Positions 1 through 5,365 of a stretch of 6,964 nucleotides of DNA are shown piece by piece (positions within the stretch are counted from its first letter, which is position 1; each line of letters begins with the position of its first letter). Below the pieces are notes generated by a model. It was given only the letters and a program-made list of their open reading frames with translations. It did no database searches and was not told the origin of the DNA. This DNA comes from Candidatus Zixiibacteriota bacterium. Lineage in GTDB: Bacteria; Zixibacteria; MSB-5A5; RBG-16-43-9. The position numbers and the translations under genes were made by a program. The stretch covers positions 1 to 6,964 of the forward strand of contig JAOUFL010000128.1 of NCBI GenBank assembly GCA_029858245.1, given 5' to 3'.

Positions 1-199
1 AGAAATCGATAAGGACAATTTTGAATTCCAATTTCTTTACGGGATAAGGAGAGAGCTTCAGGAGGAGTTGATCAGACAGGGATACAATGTCAGGATTTAC
101 GTTCCTTATGGAGACCAGTGGTATCCTTATTTTATGCGCCGGATGGCGGAAAGGCCAGCCAATCTTTTCTTTGTGGCAAAGAATTTCTTAAGGAGATGA
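1..199 (+). CDS. Proline dehydrogenase, C-terminal end (5' truncated by window)
   Basis: The reading frame enters at base 2 and ends at TGA 197-199, giving the last 65 residues of a protein whose start lies outside the window. The piece matches the end of the FAD-dependent proline dehydrogenase barrel. A FEFQFLYGIR segment is followed by VRIYVPYG, then WYPYFMRRMAERPAN. In the characterised family (E. coli PutA domain, Thermus PRODH) the paired arginines of the YxMRRxAERP motif bind the proline carboxylate, and both are present here. The enzyme oxidises L-proline to pyrroline-5-carboxylate and passes electrons through FAD to the quinone pool, usually at the inner face of the membrane. The protein stops about 15 residues after this motif, as in the short monofunctional enzymes, so it is not fused to a P5C dehydrogenase as in PutA. 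Family assignment is confident; nothing can be said about the N-terminus. A gap of 41 nt separates it from dgt, so co-transcription is likely. Confidence 0.9.
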   Translation, partial: EIDKDNFEFQFLYGIRRELQEELIRQGYNVRIYVPYGDQWYPYFMRRMAERPANLFFVAKNFLRR

Positions 200-240
200 T
201 TTTTGCTCCTTAAATTTATTACCAGACCCCTGGAGGTTTC

Positions 241-1404
241 ATGAATACTTTCAATGAAATTCGAGCGGGTATGAATGAACGGGAGGAGACCCATTTGGCT
301 CCCTATGCTATGAAAAGCCGGGAGACAAAAGGCAGGAAATATAAAGAAGAGGATCATCCCTACCGCTCCTGTTTCCAGAGAGACCGGGACAGGATAATAC
401 ATTCCACCGCCTTCCGCAGATTGGAATATAAAACCCAGGTTTTTGTCAATCATGAAGGTGATCATTACCGTACCCGCTTGACCCATACCATCGAAGTTGC
501 CCAGATCTCCCGTTCTCTTGCCAGGGCACTGAGATTGAACGAAGACTTGACTGAAGCCATTGCCTTAGCTCACGATTTAGGTCACACCCCTTTCGGGCAC
601 TCGGGTGAGGAGACCTTAAGCGAGATCATGAAAACTCATGGAGGATTCGAGCACAACCGTCAATCCTTGAGGGCAGTTGATCTTCTGGAGGAAAGGTATC
701 CGGAATTTCCAGGCTTAAATTTAACCTATGAGGTGAGGGAGGGGATTATAAAACACGAAACGGTTTATGATAAACCAGTTCCAGCCGAGTTTAATCCCAG
801 ACATTGCCCCACCCTGGAATGCCAGGTGGTGAACCTGGCTGACGAGATCGCTTACACCTCCCATGACATTGACGATGGCTTGCGTTCACAGGTCCTGTCT
901 GAAAGTGAGCTGAATGAAGCTGAGCTGTGGAGAAAAACCATAGAAGAGATCAAGAATAGATATGGTGACCTCCCCTCCTATCAGAAATACAGTCAGGCAG
1001 TGAGGATGATCATAAATCAGGAGGTTACCAATGCGATAAAGGAAACCAATGCACGATTGCTGAAATACCAGATTAAATCTGTGGATGAAGTAAGAGCTCT
1101 GGGAGAAAACCTTTTAAGCTTCAGCACGGAGCTGAAAAAGCTTAATTCCCAGATGAAGATACTTCTCTTTAATAAAATGTACCGGCATTACAGAATGATA
1201 CGCATGGCGGACAAGGCTAAGAGGATAATCTCGCAGCTATTCGAGGTTTATCAGAACAACCCGGATCAGCTGCCTCCCAACACGCGCGAAAAACTCAAGG
1301 ACATTGATAAGATGCAGGTGATCTGCGACTATATAGCCGGAATGACCGACAGGTTTGCACTGCAGGAATACAGAAAATTATTCGACCCGATGGAGAGAGT
1401 ATAA
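241..1404 (+). CDS. dgt: Deoxyguanosinetriphosphate triphosphohydrolase-like protein (HD-domain dNTPase)
   Basis: This 387-residue protein is a dGTPase-family HD hydrolase, which cleaves dNTPs to the deoxynucleoside plus triphosphate and so limits dNTP pools in the cytoplasm. The N-terminal block QRDRDRIIHSTAFRRLEYKTQVF (residues 46-68, in two parts: QRDRDRIIHS and TAFRRLEYKTQVF) is diagnostic. The metal ligands of the HD domain are all visible: His82 in RLTHTIEV, His111-Asp112 in AHDLGHTPFGH, and Asp201 in NLADEIAYTSHDIDD. The family's C-terminal signature, DYIAGMTDRFALQEY, lies near residues 363-377. Length and order match the type-2 dGTPase-like proteins, so it looks intact. The ATG at 241 follows GGAGG at 232-236 with a short 4-nt spacer. 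A second ATG at 271 (Met11) is in frame, but its upstream sequence is a poorer ribosome site. Substrate preference among dNTPs cannot be read from sequence. It probably shares a transcript with the upstream proline dehydrogenase, with no evident functional link. Confidence 0.95.
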   Translation: MNTFNEIRAGMNEREETHLAPYAMKSRETKGRKYKEEDHPYRSCFQRDRDRIIHSTAFRRLEYKTQVFVNHEGDHYRTRLTHTIEVAQISRSLARALRLNEDLTEAIALAHDLGHTPFGHSGEETLSEIMKTHGGFEHNRQSLRAVDLLEERYPEFPGLNLTYEVREGIIKHETVYDKPVPAEFNPRHCPTLECQVVNLADEIAYTSHDIDDGLRSQVLSESELNEAELWRKTIEEIKNRYGDLPSYQKYSQAVRMIINQEVTNAIKETNARLLKYQIKSVDEVRALGENLLSFSTELKKLNSQMKILLFNKMYRHYRMIRMADKAKRIISQLFEVYQNNPDQLPPNTREKLKDIDKMQVICDYIAGMTDRFALQEYRKLFDPMERV

Positions 1405-1417
1405 TTTAAGTAAAAGA

Positions 1418-1449
1418 TTGCATCAAGTATGAACCCGTTTGCATAAGTA
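1418..1449. repeat. Direct repeat pair TTGCATnAAGTA, two helical turns apart
   Basis: TTGCATCAAGTA at 1418-1429 recurs as TTGCATAAGTA at 1439-1449 (one base shorter), with start points 21 bp apart. That spacing puts both copies on the same DNA face, as in tandem operator sites. The related core TTGCA/TGCAA recurs in the inverted repeat at 1499-1513. A role in regulation is inference only; the repeats are short and could be chance in AT-rich DNA. Confidence 0.3.
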
Positions 1450-1685
1450 ACTTCCCCTTTTTCCTTTCCATTTTAAAATCAACGACACTCTTTTGACCAT
1501 TGCAAAATGCAATAAACTTGTTTACTTTTCTCACCATTCATATCCTGCTTGCACTCAGGGAATTAGACATTCCGGTATCATACCTGGTGATGGTTTTTCT
1601 CCTTTTGCTCCTCAGGTTTCAGGCACAGTCTTAATACACCCTTGTCGGGCACAGCTTTTGCAATAATTACATTCTGGAAAAAGGC

Positions 1686-1694
1686 AAAGGAGGG
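1686..1694 (+). promoter_or_regulatory. Ribosome binding site that fixes the RNase H-like start
   Basis: AAAGGAGGG lies 4 nt before the ATG at 1699. This near-perfect Shine-Dalgarno decides the start against the longer in-frame ATG at 1642, which has no such site and would add 19 residues lacking family similarity. Confidence 0.8.
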
Positions 1695-1698
1695 AATT

Positions 1699-2064
1699 AT
1701 GGAGTGCTTCTTCTATGGTACGATAAGGGAGGGGGAGGAGAAGAAAGAGTTCAACGGAGTGGTCTCCTTCGCCGTGCCAGACCTGGGTATTATTTTCCGC
1801 GCACAATTCAAGGGTTCGCCATATGAATGCGAATACGCCAGCCTTTTAGCTCTCCTGGAGTTTGTAGAGCAGAATCCGAATCTTTTCCGCAACAAAAGGA
1901 TCGAGATTTTTGGAGACAGTTTCCTGGTTGTTCATCAGGTTAATATGCAGATGCACTGCGCCAAGGAGCTGGAGCCCTACCGTAACATGGCGTTAGGATA
2001 CAAAAAGAAAATTCCCTATGTCCTGAACTGGATTCCAAAAGGTGACAATCCGGCTACGCTTTAA
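1699..2064 (+). CDS. Small RNase H-fold protein, catalytic set incomplete
   Basis: The protein has 121 residues when started at the ATG behind the strong ribosome site. The pattern is that of the RNase H-like fold. It begins with a short strand (ECFFYGTI) and a GVVSF...GIIFRAQF hairpin. A helix carrying YECEYASLLALLEF (42-55) corresponds to the family's AEYxAL helix, then comes the strand RIEIFGDSFLVVHQV (67-81), then an ending of WIPKGDN. RNase HI and its relatives cut the RNA strand of RNA/DNA hybrids with four acidic residues. Here Glu45 and Asp73 sit in the expected second and third positions. The first Asp, normally followed by Gly in the opening strand, appears to be Tyr6 (YG). The protein ends at Leu121, about where the last Asp of the NxxAD motif would stand; Asp116 is the nearest acid. 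It may be a non-catalytic nucleic-acid-binding member or a shortened enzyme. The fold call is by eye and moderately sure; the function is unknown. Confidence 0.6.
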   Translation: MECFFYGTIREGEEKKEFNGVVSFAVPDLGIIFRAQFKGSPYECEYASLLALLEFVEQNPNLFRNKRIEIFGDSFLVVHQVNMQMHCAKELEPYRNMALGYKKKIPYVLNWIPKGDNPATL

Positions 2065-2098
2065 AAGTAAATAGATAGGGGTTAGGGCGTGGGAAAAT

Positions 2099-2131
2099 AA
2101 AAGGAGAGGTTTTAAAATCCCTCTCCTTTTT
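2099..2131 (+). terminator. Rho-independent terminator after the RNase H-like gene
   Basis: An 11-bp perfect stem, AAAAGGAGAGG (2099-2109) pairing with CCTCTCCTTTT (2120-2130), encloses a 10-nt loop and is followed by T at 2131. It lies 34 nt after the stop codon. The left side is also A-rich, so on the minus strand the stem is followed by a T-rich run and the element could work in both directions, although no convergent gene is seen. Confidence 0.85.
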
Positions 2132-2146
2132 CATTGGGAAAATCGC

Positions 2147-2170
2147 AGAGACGCATGGCCATGCGTCTCT
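2147..2170. repeat. 24-bp perfect palindrome, dispersed-repeat type
   Basis: The left arm AGAGACGCATGG is followed without a gap by its exact complement CCATGCGTCTCT. Including flanks, the match extends to 2145-2172 with a single C/A mismatch, so the ancestral unit may be a 28-bp palindrome opening with GTAGAGACGC and closing with GCGTCTCTAC. There is no T tract, so it is not a second intrinsic terminator. From general knowledge, GTAGAGACG...CGTCTCTAC palindromes are dispersed in several bacterial genomes as REP-like elements. Only one copy is in this window, so its repetitive nature cannot be shown here. Confidence 0.7.
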
Positions 2171-2183
2171 ACCTTTAGTCTGA

Positions 2184-2245
2184 GTAGGTCAACCATGTCT
2201 GAAAAACTGGTTGACAATTATTTTGATTTGTCAAGCTTGACCTAC
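2184..2245. repeat. Nested inverted repeats (cruciform or cloverleaf-like)
   Basis: An outer 9-bp pair, GTAGGTCAA (2184-2192) and TTGACCTAC (2237-2245), encloses other pairings. One is GTCAACCA (2188-2195) with TGGTTGAC (2208-2215). A second is TTGACAA (2211-2217) with TTGTCAA (2228-2234). CAAGCTTG (2232-2239) is itself a palindrome. The pairings overlap, so they are alternative structures rather than one fixed fold. It lies 13 nt after the 24-bp palindrome and shares the GTAG...CTAC ends, which suggests a second element of the repeat type. A protein-binding site built on TTGAC is the other option. Confidence 0.55.
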
Positions 2246-2473
2246 AGAGTAGCTAAACAAACCTCACAGCCGATTATTAAGATTAAGCTGATGTCAATTT
2301 CTGTTTTTTAAATCTGCTTTACGAGCTGTAATTTTTCTCCGGTTTAATTCATTCCAGCTATCCCAAGGTCGAATTCAACAGTGAGTATGTTTTTTACCTT
2401 CATTCTGTCATTTGTCATCACCATTAAAGGATATTGACAGAGGTATTATATTTTACTAACTTTGACTGTAAAT

Positions 2474-3460
2474 ATGAAATATTCTCAATTTATCACCCAG
2501 ATAGAAAAGAGAAAGATAGCCTCCCTTTATCATTTCACCGGTGAAGAGGATTTTTTAAAACGTGATGCCCTTAACAGATTGATAGAACTTCTGGTCGAGC
2601 CTCAATTGAGGAGTTTCAATTTAGATTTCCTGCAGGCAAAAGAAACCAGATCTGAGGAGATAATCAATCTTTGCTCTACTCTGCCTTTTGGCTCGGGGAA
2701 AAGGATGGTCATAGTCTACGAAGCCCAGAGATTTTCACCCGGAGCGAAAGAAGGGCTTTTGAAATATCTACCCAATATTCCTGTGTCGAGCTGTCTGGTT
2801 CTTATCAGCGGCAAAACCGACCAGCGGCAAAAATTCTATCAGGGTCTGAAAAAGTCTGCCACTGAAATCGACTTTTCCTTCCTTTCCGAAGCTGAGATCT
2901 CGAACTGGATAAGGGAAAGAGTAGACAGGCACGGGAAATCGATTACACCTTCGGGGGTTGAGTTGCTTCAGGAAGTGGCAGGTAATAGCCTTTACGATCT
3001 GGCAAATGAGATCGAGAAGTTAGACATCTATACCCGGGACAAAAACCAGATAGAAGCAGAGGATATAGAAACCGTGGTTGGGTATACCAAAACCGAAAAT
3101 ATTTACCAGCTGAATCAGGCGGCCGGGGAAAAAAACCTGAATAAAGCCTTACATATCCTGGAGGGTATCACCCTGTCAAAAGGGAAGGAGACCTACATCA
3201 TCTTCATGCTGGGTGAACATTTTTTAAAACTTTTGAAAGTGAAAATCTCTCCCGGGAAGAACACCTACCATCTCTCGCATCTTCTGGGAACTTACCCGGG
3301 ATATGTTCAGCAGTATCAGGACCAGGCAAAAAATTTTACTCCACAGCAGCTGGAAAAAGGGATTTCTCTTCTCTACCAGGCCGATTCCGATTTAAAATCA
3401 GGCAAAATGCCACAAAAGCTTTTGCTTGAGCTCCTGATTTATCAGCTGTGCCGGTTATGA
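2474..3460 (+). CDS. holA: DNA polymerase III, delta subunit
   Basis: The 328-residue protein fits HolA, the clamp-loader subunit that opens the beta sliding clamp during loading at primed DNA. It starts MKYSQFITQIEKRKIASLYHFTGEEDFL, read as MKYSQFITQI and then EKRKIASLYHFTGEEDFL; the pattern K-IASLYxFTGEExFL-RDAL (residues 14-33) is the family's N-terminal signature. Domain I ends near the CLVLISGK strand (107-114). The NSLYDLANEIEKLDIYT helix (171-187) matches the conserved GxxLxxLxxELEKL motif of domain II. The collar domain closes with KLLLELLIYQLCRL (315-328). As in other delta subunits there is no true Walker A motif, and the length is typical (about 320-350). The start at ATG 2474 is preferred over an in-frame TTG at 2462 because it matches the usual N-terminus. 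No Shine-Dalgarno is visible before either. The gene is separated from its upstream neighbour by a terminator and lies 81 nt before the sigma factor gene. Confidence 0.92.
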   Translation: MKYSQFITQIEKRKIASLYHFTGEEDFLKRDALNRLIELLVEPQLRSFNLDFLQAKETRSEEIINLCSTLPFGSGKRMVIVYEAQRFSPGAKEGLLKYLPNIPVSSCLVLISGKTDQRQKFYQGLKKSATEIDFSFLSEAEISNWIRERVDRHGKSITPSGVELLQEVAGNSLYDLANEIEKLDIYTRDKNQIEAEDIETVVGYTKTENIYQLNQAAGEKNLNKALHILEGITLSKGKETYIIFMLGEHFLKLLKVKISPGKNTYHLSHLLGTYPGYVQQYQDQAKNFTPQQLEKGISLLYQADSDLKSGKMPQKLLLELLIYQLCRL

Positions 3461-3541
3461 AGCTTTTATATAAAACTAATAAAATCCGGGTAATGGGGAA
3501 TTTTTAAAAGATTAAATTGTATTAAAATTGATGGAAGTCTG

Positions 3542-4123
3542 ATGGCTGAAAAAGAGTTCAAAGCTCAAAACGCTGAAACGGAAGACAAACTCATCGCCAA
3601 GGCTAAAAGAGGAGACGTTTATTCTTTTGAAAGATTAGTGGAGAAATATCAGAAGAAAATCTATTATCTGGCTTTGCGTATGACCAAATCACACGATGCC
3701 GCAGATGATCTGGCTCAGGAATCTTTTATAAAAGCATTCTACTCCCTTAAATCATTCAAGGAAGGTTATAGCTTCTCTGCCTGGGTTTACAGGATATGTA
3801 TGAATCTGACCATAAATTATCTCAAAAGACAAAAATTCACCCTGCCGGAAAGCCAGCTAAAGGAAGGATCTCTGGAGAGCTTGAGCGATACGGTAAAGGC
3901 GGATTCCATAAACCACTTAGCCAAAAAGGAACTGATGGAAAAAATTGAACAGGAGATAGAAAGCCTGCCGGTTGAATTTAAATCAACCTTTATACTGAGA
4001 ACATATGAGAACTTGAGTTATGAGGAGATCGCTCAAGCTCTGAAAATCTCCAGGGGGACGGTGATGTCACGGCTCTTCCGGGCAAGAGAGAGGTTGAAGA
4101 AAAACTTAAAAGGATATTTATGA
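3542..4123 (+). CDS. ECF-type RNA polymerase sigma factor (sigma-70 group 4, RpoE-like)
   Basis: The 193-residue protein has the two-domain layout of extracytoplasmic function sigma factors, which direct RNA polymerase core to a small regulon after a signal from outside the cytoplasm. Region 2 spans about residues 25-97. SFERLVEKYQKKIYYLALRM is followed by the core-binding and -10 recognition block DDLAQESFIKAFYSLKSF (55-72) and FSAWVYRICMNLTINYLKR (78-96). After an acidic linker, region 4 (about 130-188) contains IESLPVEFKSTFILR and the helix-turn-helix YEEIAQALKISRGTVMSRLFRARERLK (160-186; read as YEEIAQALKIS then RGTVMSRLFRARERLK) that reads the -35 element. No regions 1.1 or 3 are present. 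The start is supported by GGAAG at 3533-3537, 4 nt upstream of the ATG. The stop is 6 nt before the anti-sigma GTG, so the two are almost certainly co-transcribed and translationally coupled. The ECF subgroup and target promoters cannot be fixed from this window. Confidence 0.95.
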   Translation: MAEKEFKAQNAETEDKLIAKAKRGDVYSFERLVEKYQKKIYYLALRMTKSHDAADDLAQESFIKAFYSLKSFKEGYSFSAWVYRICMNLTINYLKRQKFTLPESQLKEGSLESLSDTVKADSINHLAKKELMEKIEQEIESLPVEFKSTFILRTYENLSYEEIAQALKISRGTVMSRLFRARERLKKNLKGYL

Positions 4124-4129
4124 AAGAAG

Positions 4130-5296
4130 GTGGCAAAATTGAAATGTGAGGATTTTGATAAAATTATCCATCTTTTTCTGGATGGAGCGATAGATGAGAA
4201 GCAATCCAGGGATTTAGTAGAACATCTGTCCGGATGCCAGAGATGCTCAGAAAATCTGCGGGAGCTTAAAAATCTTGATATCGCAGCCAGAAAGACCAGA
4301 TTACCAGAACCTTCCCCTGCCTACTGGCAGACCTTTGCCAGAAAGGTAAGCAATGAAATTGTTCTGAGAAAGAAAAAACCTTTTTGGGCTAAAATCAAAT
4401 CTGCCTGGGAATCGATTTTTGTCTATTCACCTGCCAAACTGAGATGGTCTGGCGCAATCGCCTCAATTCTACTGGTTTTTATCCTCGGCAAGCTTTATTA
4501 TGACTATAAGGGAGTCGAGTTGGAGCGCATCAGAACTGAAAGGATGGAAAAAGCCTTAAGTTCACAAGTCCGGGAAGAGCCTGAAAAACTTCCTCTCGCA
4601 GTGCAGGAATCTTTGCAGATTGAGGATCAGAAAAAGATTGCTCCCTCAGCACCTGCAATTCCATCAGCGGAAGAAAAAGCTCAGAAGGAAAAGGGAAAAG
4701 AAACCCCTCAGGGCACTCTAAAAACACAGACAGGATTTGTTACGGAGGATAGTACAAAAGATAGTATACATGTAAAAGCAGGCAGAGCGGGTGAAGTAAT
4801 TCAAATAGCTACAATGCCAGAACTCGGTTTAAAAGAAATGGAAAAATCGGGAACCTTACCAGAAACCACTGTACATATTGAGGAGATTTCAGATAAAAAG
4901 AAAACCTACAAACTGGCCAAAGAGCAACCTGTTTCAGAGGGAAAAGGGGACATAGGATTGTATGGTGAGGAAGGTATTAAATATTATAAAGTGGATGATA
5001 ATTGGGTTAGAGTTTTGAACCCGAATGATACTTTGGTAGAAGTGGATACACTGAAAAAGGTGATAACCTCCTGGAGTGAACTTTTTAAAGAAAAACCTGA
5101 GACCGAATGGGTTCTTGAAGGCTTCTCCCAGTTAAAAATTGCTTATAAACTCCTTTTTCTCAAGACTGGAGAGGAATCTATACTTAAAGAGGGAATTGAA
5201 CTTTTGAATAAATTCAAAGATTCTGCAGTCGAACAGAAGATTAAGGACGAGATAAACAGTAAAATCACCGAGTTAGAAGCTTTAAGGAAAAAATAA
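4130..5296 (+). CDS. Membrane-anchored zinc-finger anti-sigma factor with long external domain
   Basis: The 388-residue protein has the order expected of an anti-sigma factor for the adjacent ECF sigma. The N-terminus carries a ZAS (zf-HC2) motif: Cys6 in KCEDFDKIIHLFLDGAID, then His32-x3-Cys36-x2-Cys39 in HLSGCQRC. In characterised members this domain binds and holds the sigma factor. One membrane helix follows at about residues 106-124 (WSGAIASILLVFILGKLYY), with basic residues before it, so the zinc domain is cytoplasmic and the remaining ~264 residues are external. That ectodomain is unusual. It has a low-complexity Glu/Lys/Pro/Ala stretch (145-200), a middle part with YYKVDDNWVRVL (285-296), and a helical C-terminal ~80 residues that might form TPR-like repeats. 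I recognise no sensor domain. The GTG start used here directly abuts AAGAAGG; a TTG at 4139 after AAGGTGG (4127-4133) would begin M-K-C-E-D-F, closer to the family's usual N-terminus. Sigma partnership is inferred from position and motif. Confidence 0.88.
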   Translation: MAKLKCEDFDKIIHLFLDGAIDEKQSRDLVEHLSGCQRCSENLRELKNLDIAARKTRLPEPSPAYWQTFARKVSNEIVLRKKKPFWAKIKSAWESIFVYSPAKLRWSGAIASILLVFILGKLYYDYKGVELERIRTERMEKALSSQVREEPEKLPLAVQESLQIEDQKKIAPSAPAIPSAEEKAQKEKGKETPQGTLKTQTGFVTEDSTKDSIHVKAGRAGEVIQIATMPELGLKEMEKSGTLPETTVHIEEISDKKKTYKLAKEQPVSEGKGDIGLYGEEGIKYYKVDDNWVRVLNPNDTLVEVDTLKKVITSWSELFKEKPETEWVLEGFSQLKIAYKLLFLKTGEESILKEGIELLNKFKDSAVEQKIKDEINSKITELEALRKK

Positions 5297-5320
5297 AATT
5301 TTCCAGGAATATTTTCCTCA

Positions 5321-5356
5321 CTTGATTTGTATAGGAAATAGAAAACTTAAATCAAG
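5321..5356 (+). promoter_or_regulatory. Inverted repeat touching the Shine-Dalgarno of the VIT/VWA gene
   Basis: CTTGATTT (5321-5328) is complementary to AAATCAAG (5349-5356) across a 20-nt gap. The right arm overlaps the first three bases of the strong ribosome site AAGGAGG (5354-5360), so the RNA hairpin could partly mask translation initiation. It could equally be a chance 8-bp match. No clear sigma-70 promoter or terminator lies in the 69-nt gap. Confidence 0.3.
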
Positions 5357-5365
5357 GAGGAAAAG

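Larger units (their letters stand above)
1405..1698. other. Intergenic region between dgt and the RNase H-like gene
   Basis: No gene is supported on either strand. A short minus-strand frame overlapping the right edge is a shadow of the downstream gene. I see no strong terminator after dgt. The region holds a pair of direct repeats, TTGCATCAAGTA (1418-1429) and TTGCATAAGTA (1439-1449), offset by 21 bp. It also holds a small perfect inverted repeat, ATTGCA-AAA-TGCAAT (1499-1513), and two consecutive short hairpins (1559-1573 and 1574-1584). None matches an RNA family that I recognise. No sigma-70 promoter stands out. Confidence 0.5.
2065..2473. other. Structured intergenic region upstream of holA
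   Basis: These 409 nt contain no supported gene. From left to right they hold a rho-independent terminator (2099-2131), a 24-bp perfect palindrome (2147-2170) and a nest of overlapping inverted repeats (2184-2245). An AT-rich stretch then leads to the holA start. TTGAC or its complement GTCAA occurs seven times between 2188 and 2466. The part from 2246 to 2430 shows nothing else that I can name. Confidence 0.6.

Noticed and set aside
127..486. Minus-strand open frame across the start of dgt
   Set aside because: It lies opposite the proline dehydrogenase tail and the conserved start of dgt. Its translation has no recognisable motif and it lacks a plausible ribosome site.
1500..1528. Sigma-70 promoter TTGCAA-17-TACTTT
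   Set aside because: It has only 4 of 6 and 3 of 6 consensus matches and overlaps a small inverted repeat. It is not distinguishable from background.
1642..1698. Longer 5' end for the RNase H-like protein from ATG 1642
   Set aside because: There is no ribosome site, and the extra 19 residues do not fit the fold. A near-perfect Shine-Dalgarno serves the ATG at 1699.
3464..3475. Perfect palindrome TTTTATATAAAA just after holA
   Set aside because: Short and purely A/T, it is expected by chance in AT-rich spacer. It has no GC stem, so it is not a terminator.
3496..3530. Possible self-regulated ECF promoter (GGGAATTTT followed by TGTATTAAAA) before the sigma gene
   Set aside because: The -35 resembles the ECF GGAACTT only loosely, the -10 of this subgroup is unknown, and the DNA is generally AT-rich. 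It is too weak to annotate.
5286..5318. Short hairpins after the anti-sigma gene (GGAAAA/TTTTCC and AGGAA/TTCCT)
   Set aside because: The stems are weak, 5-6 bp, without a following T tract, so they do not make a credible terminator. Read-through into the VIT/VWA gene remains possible.
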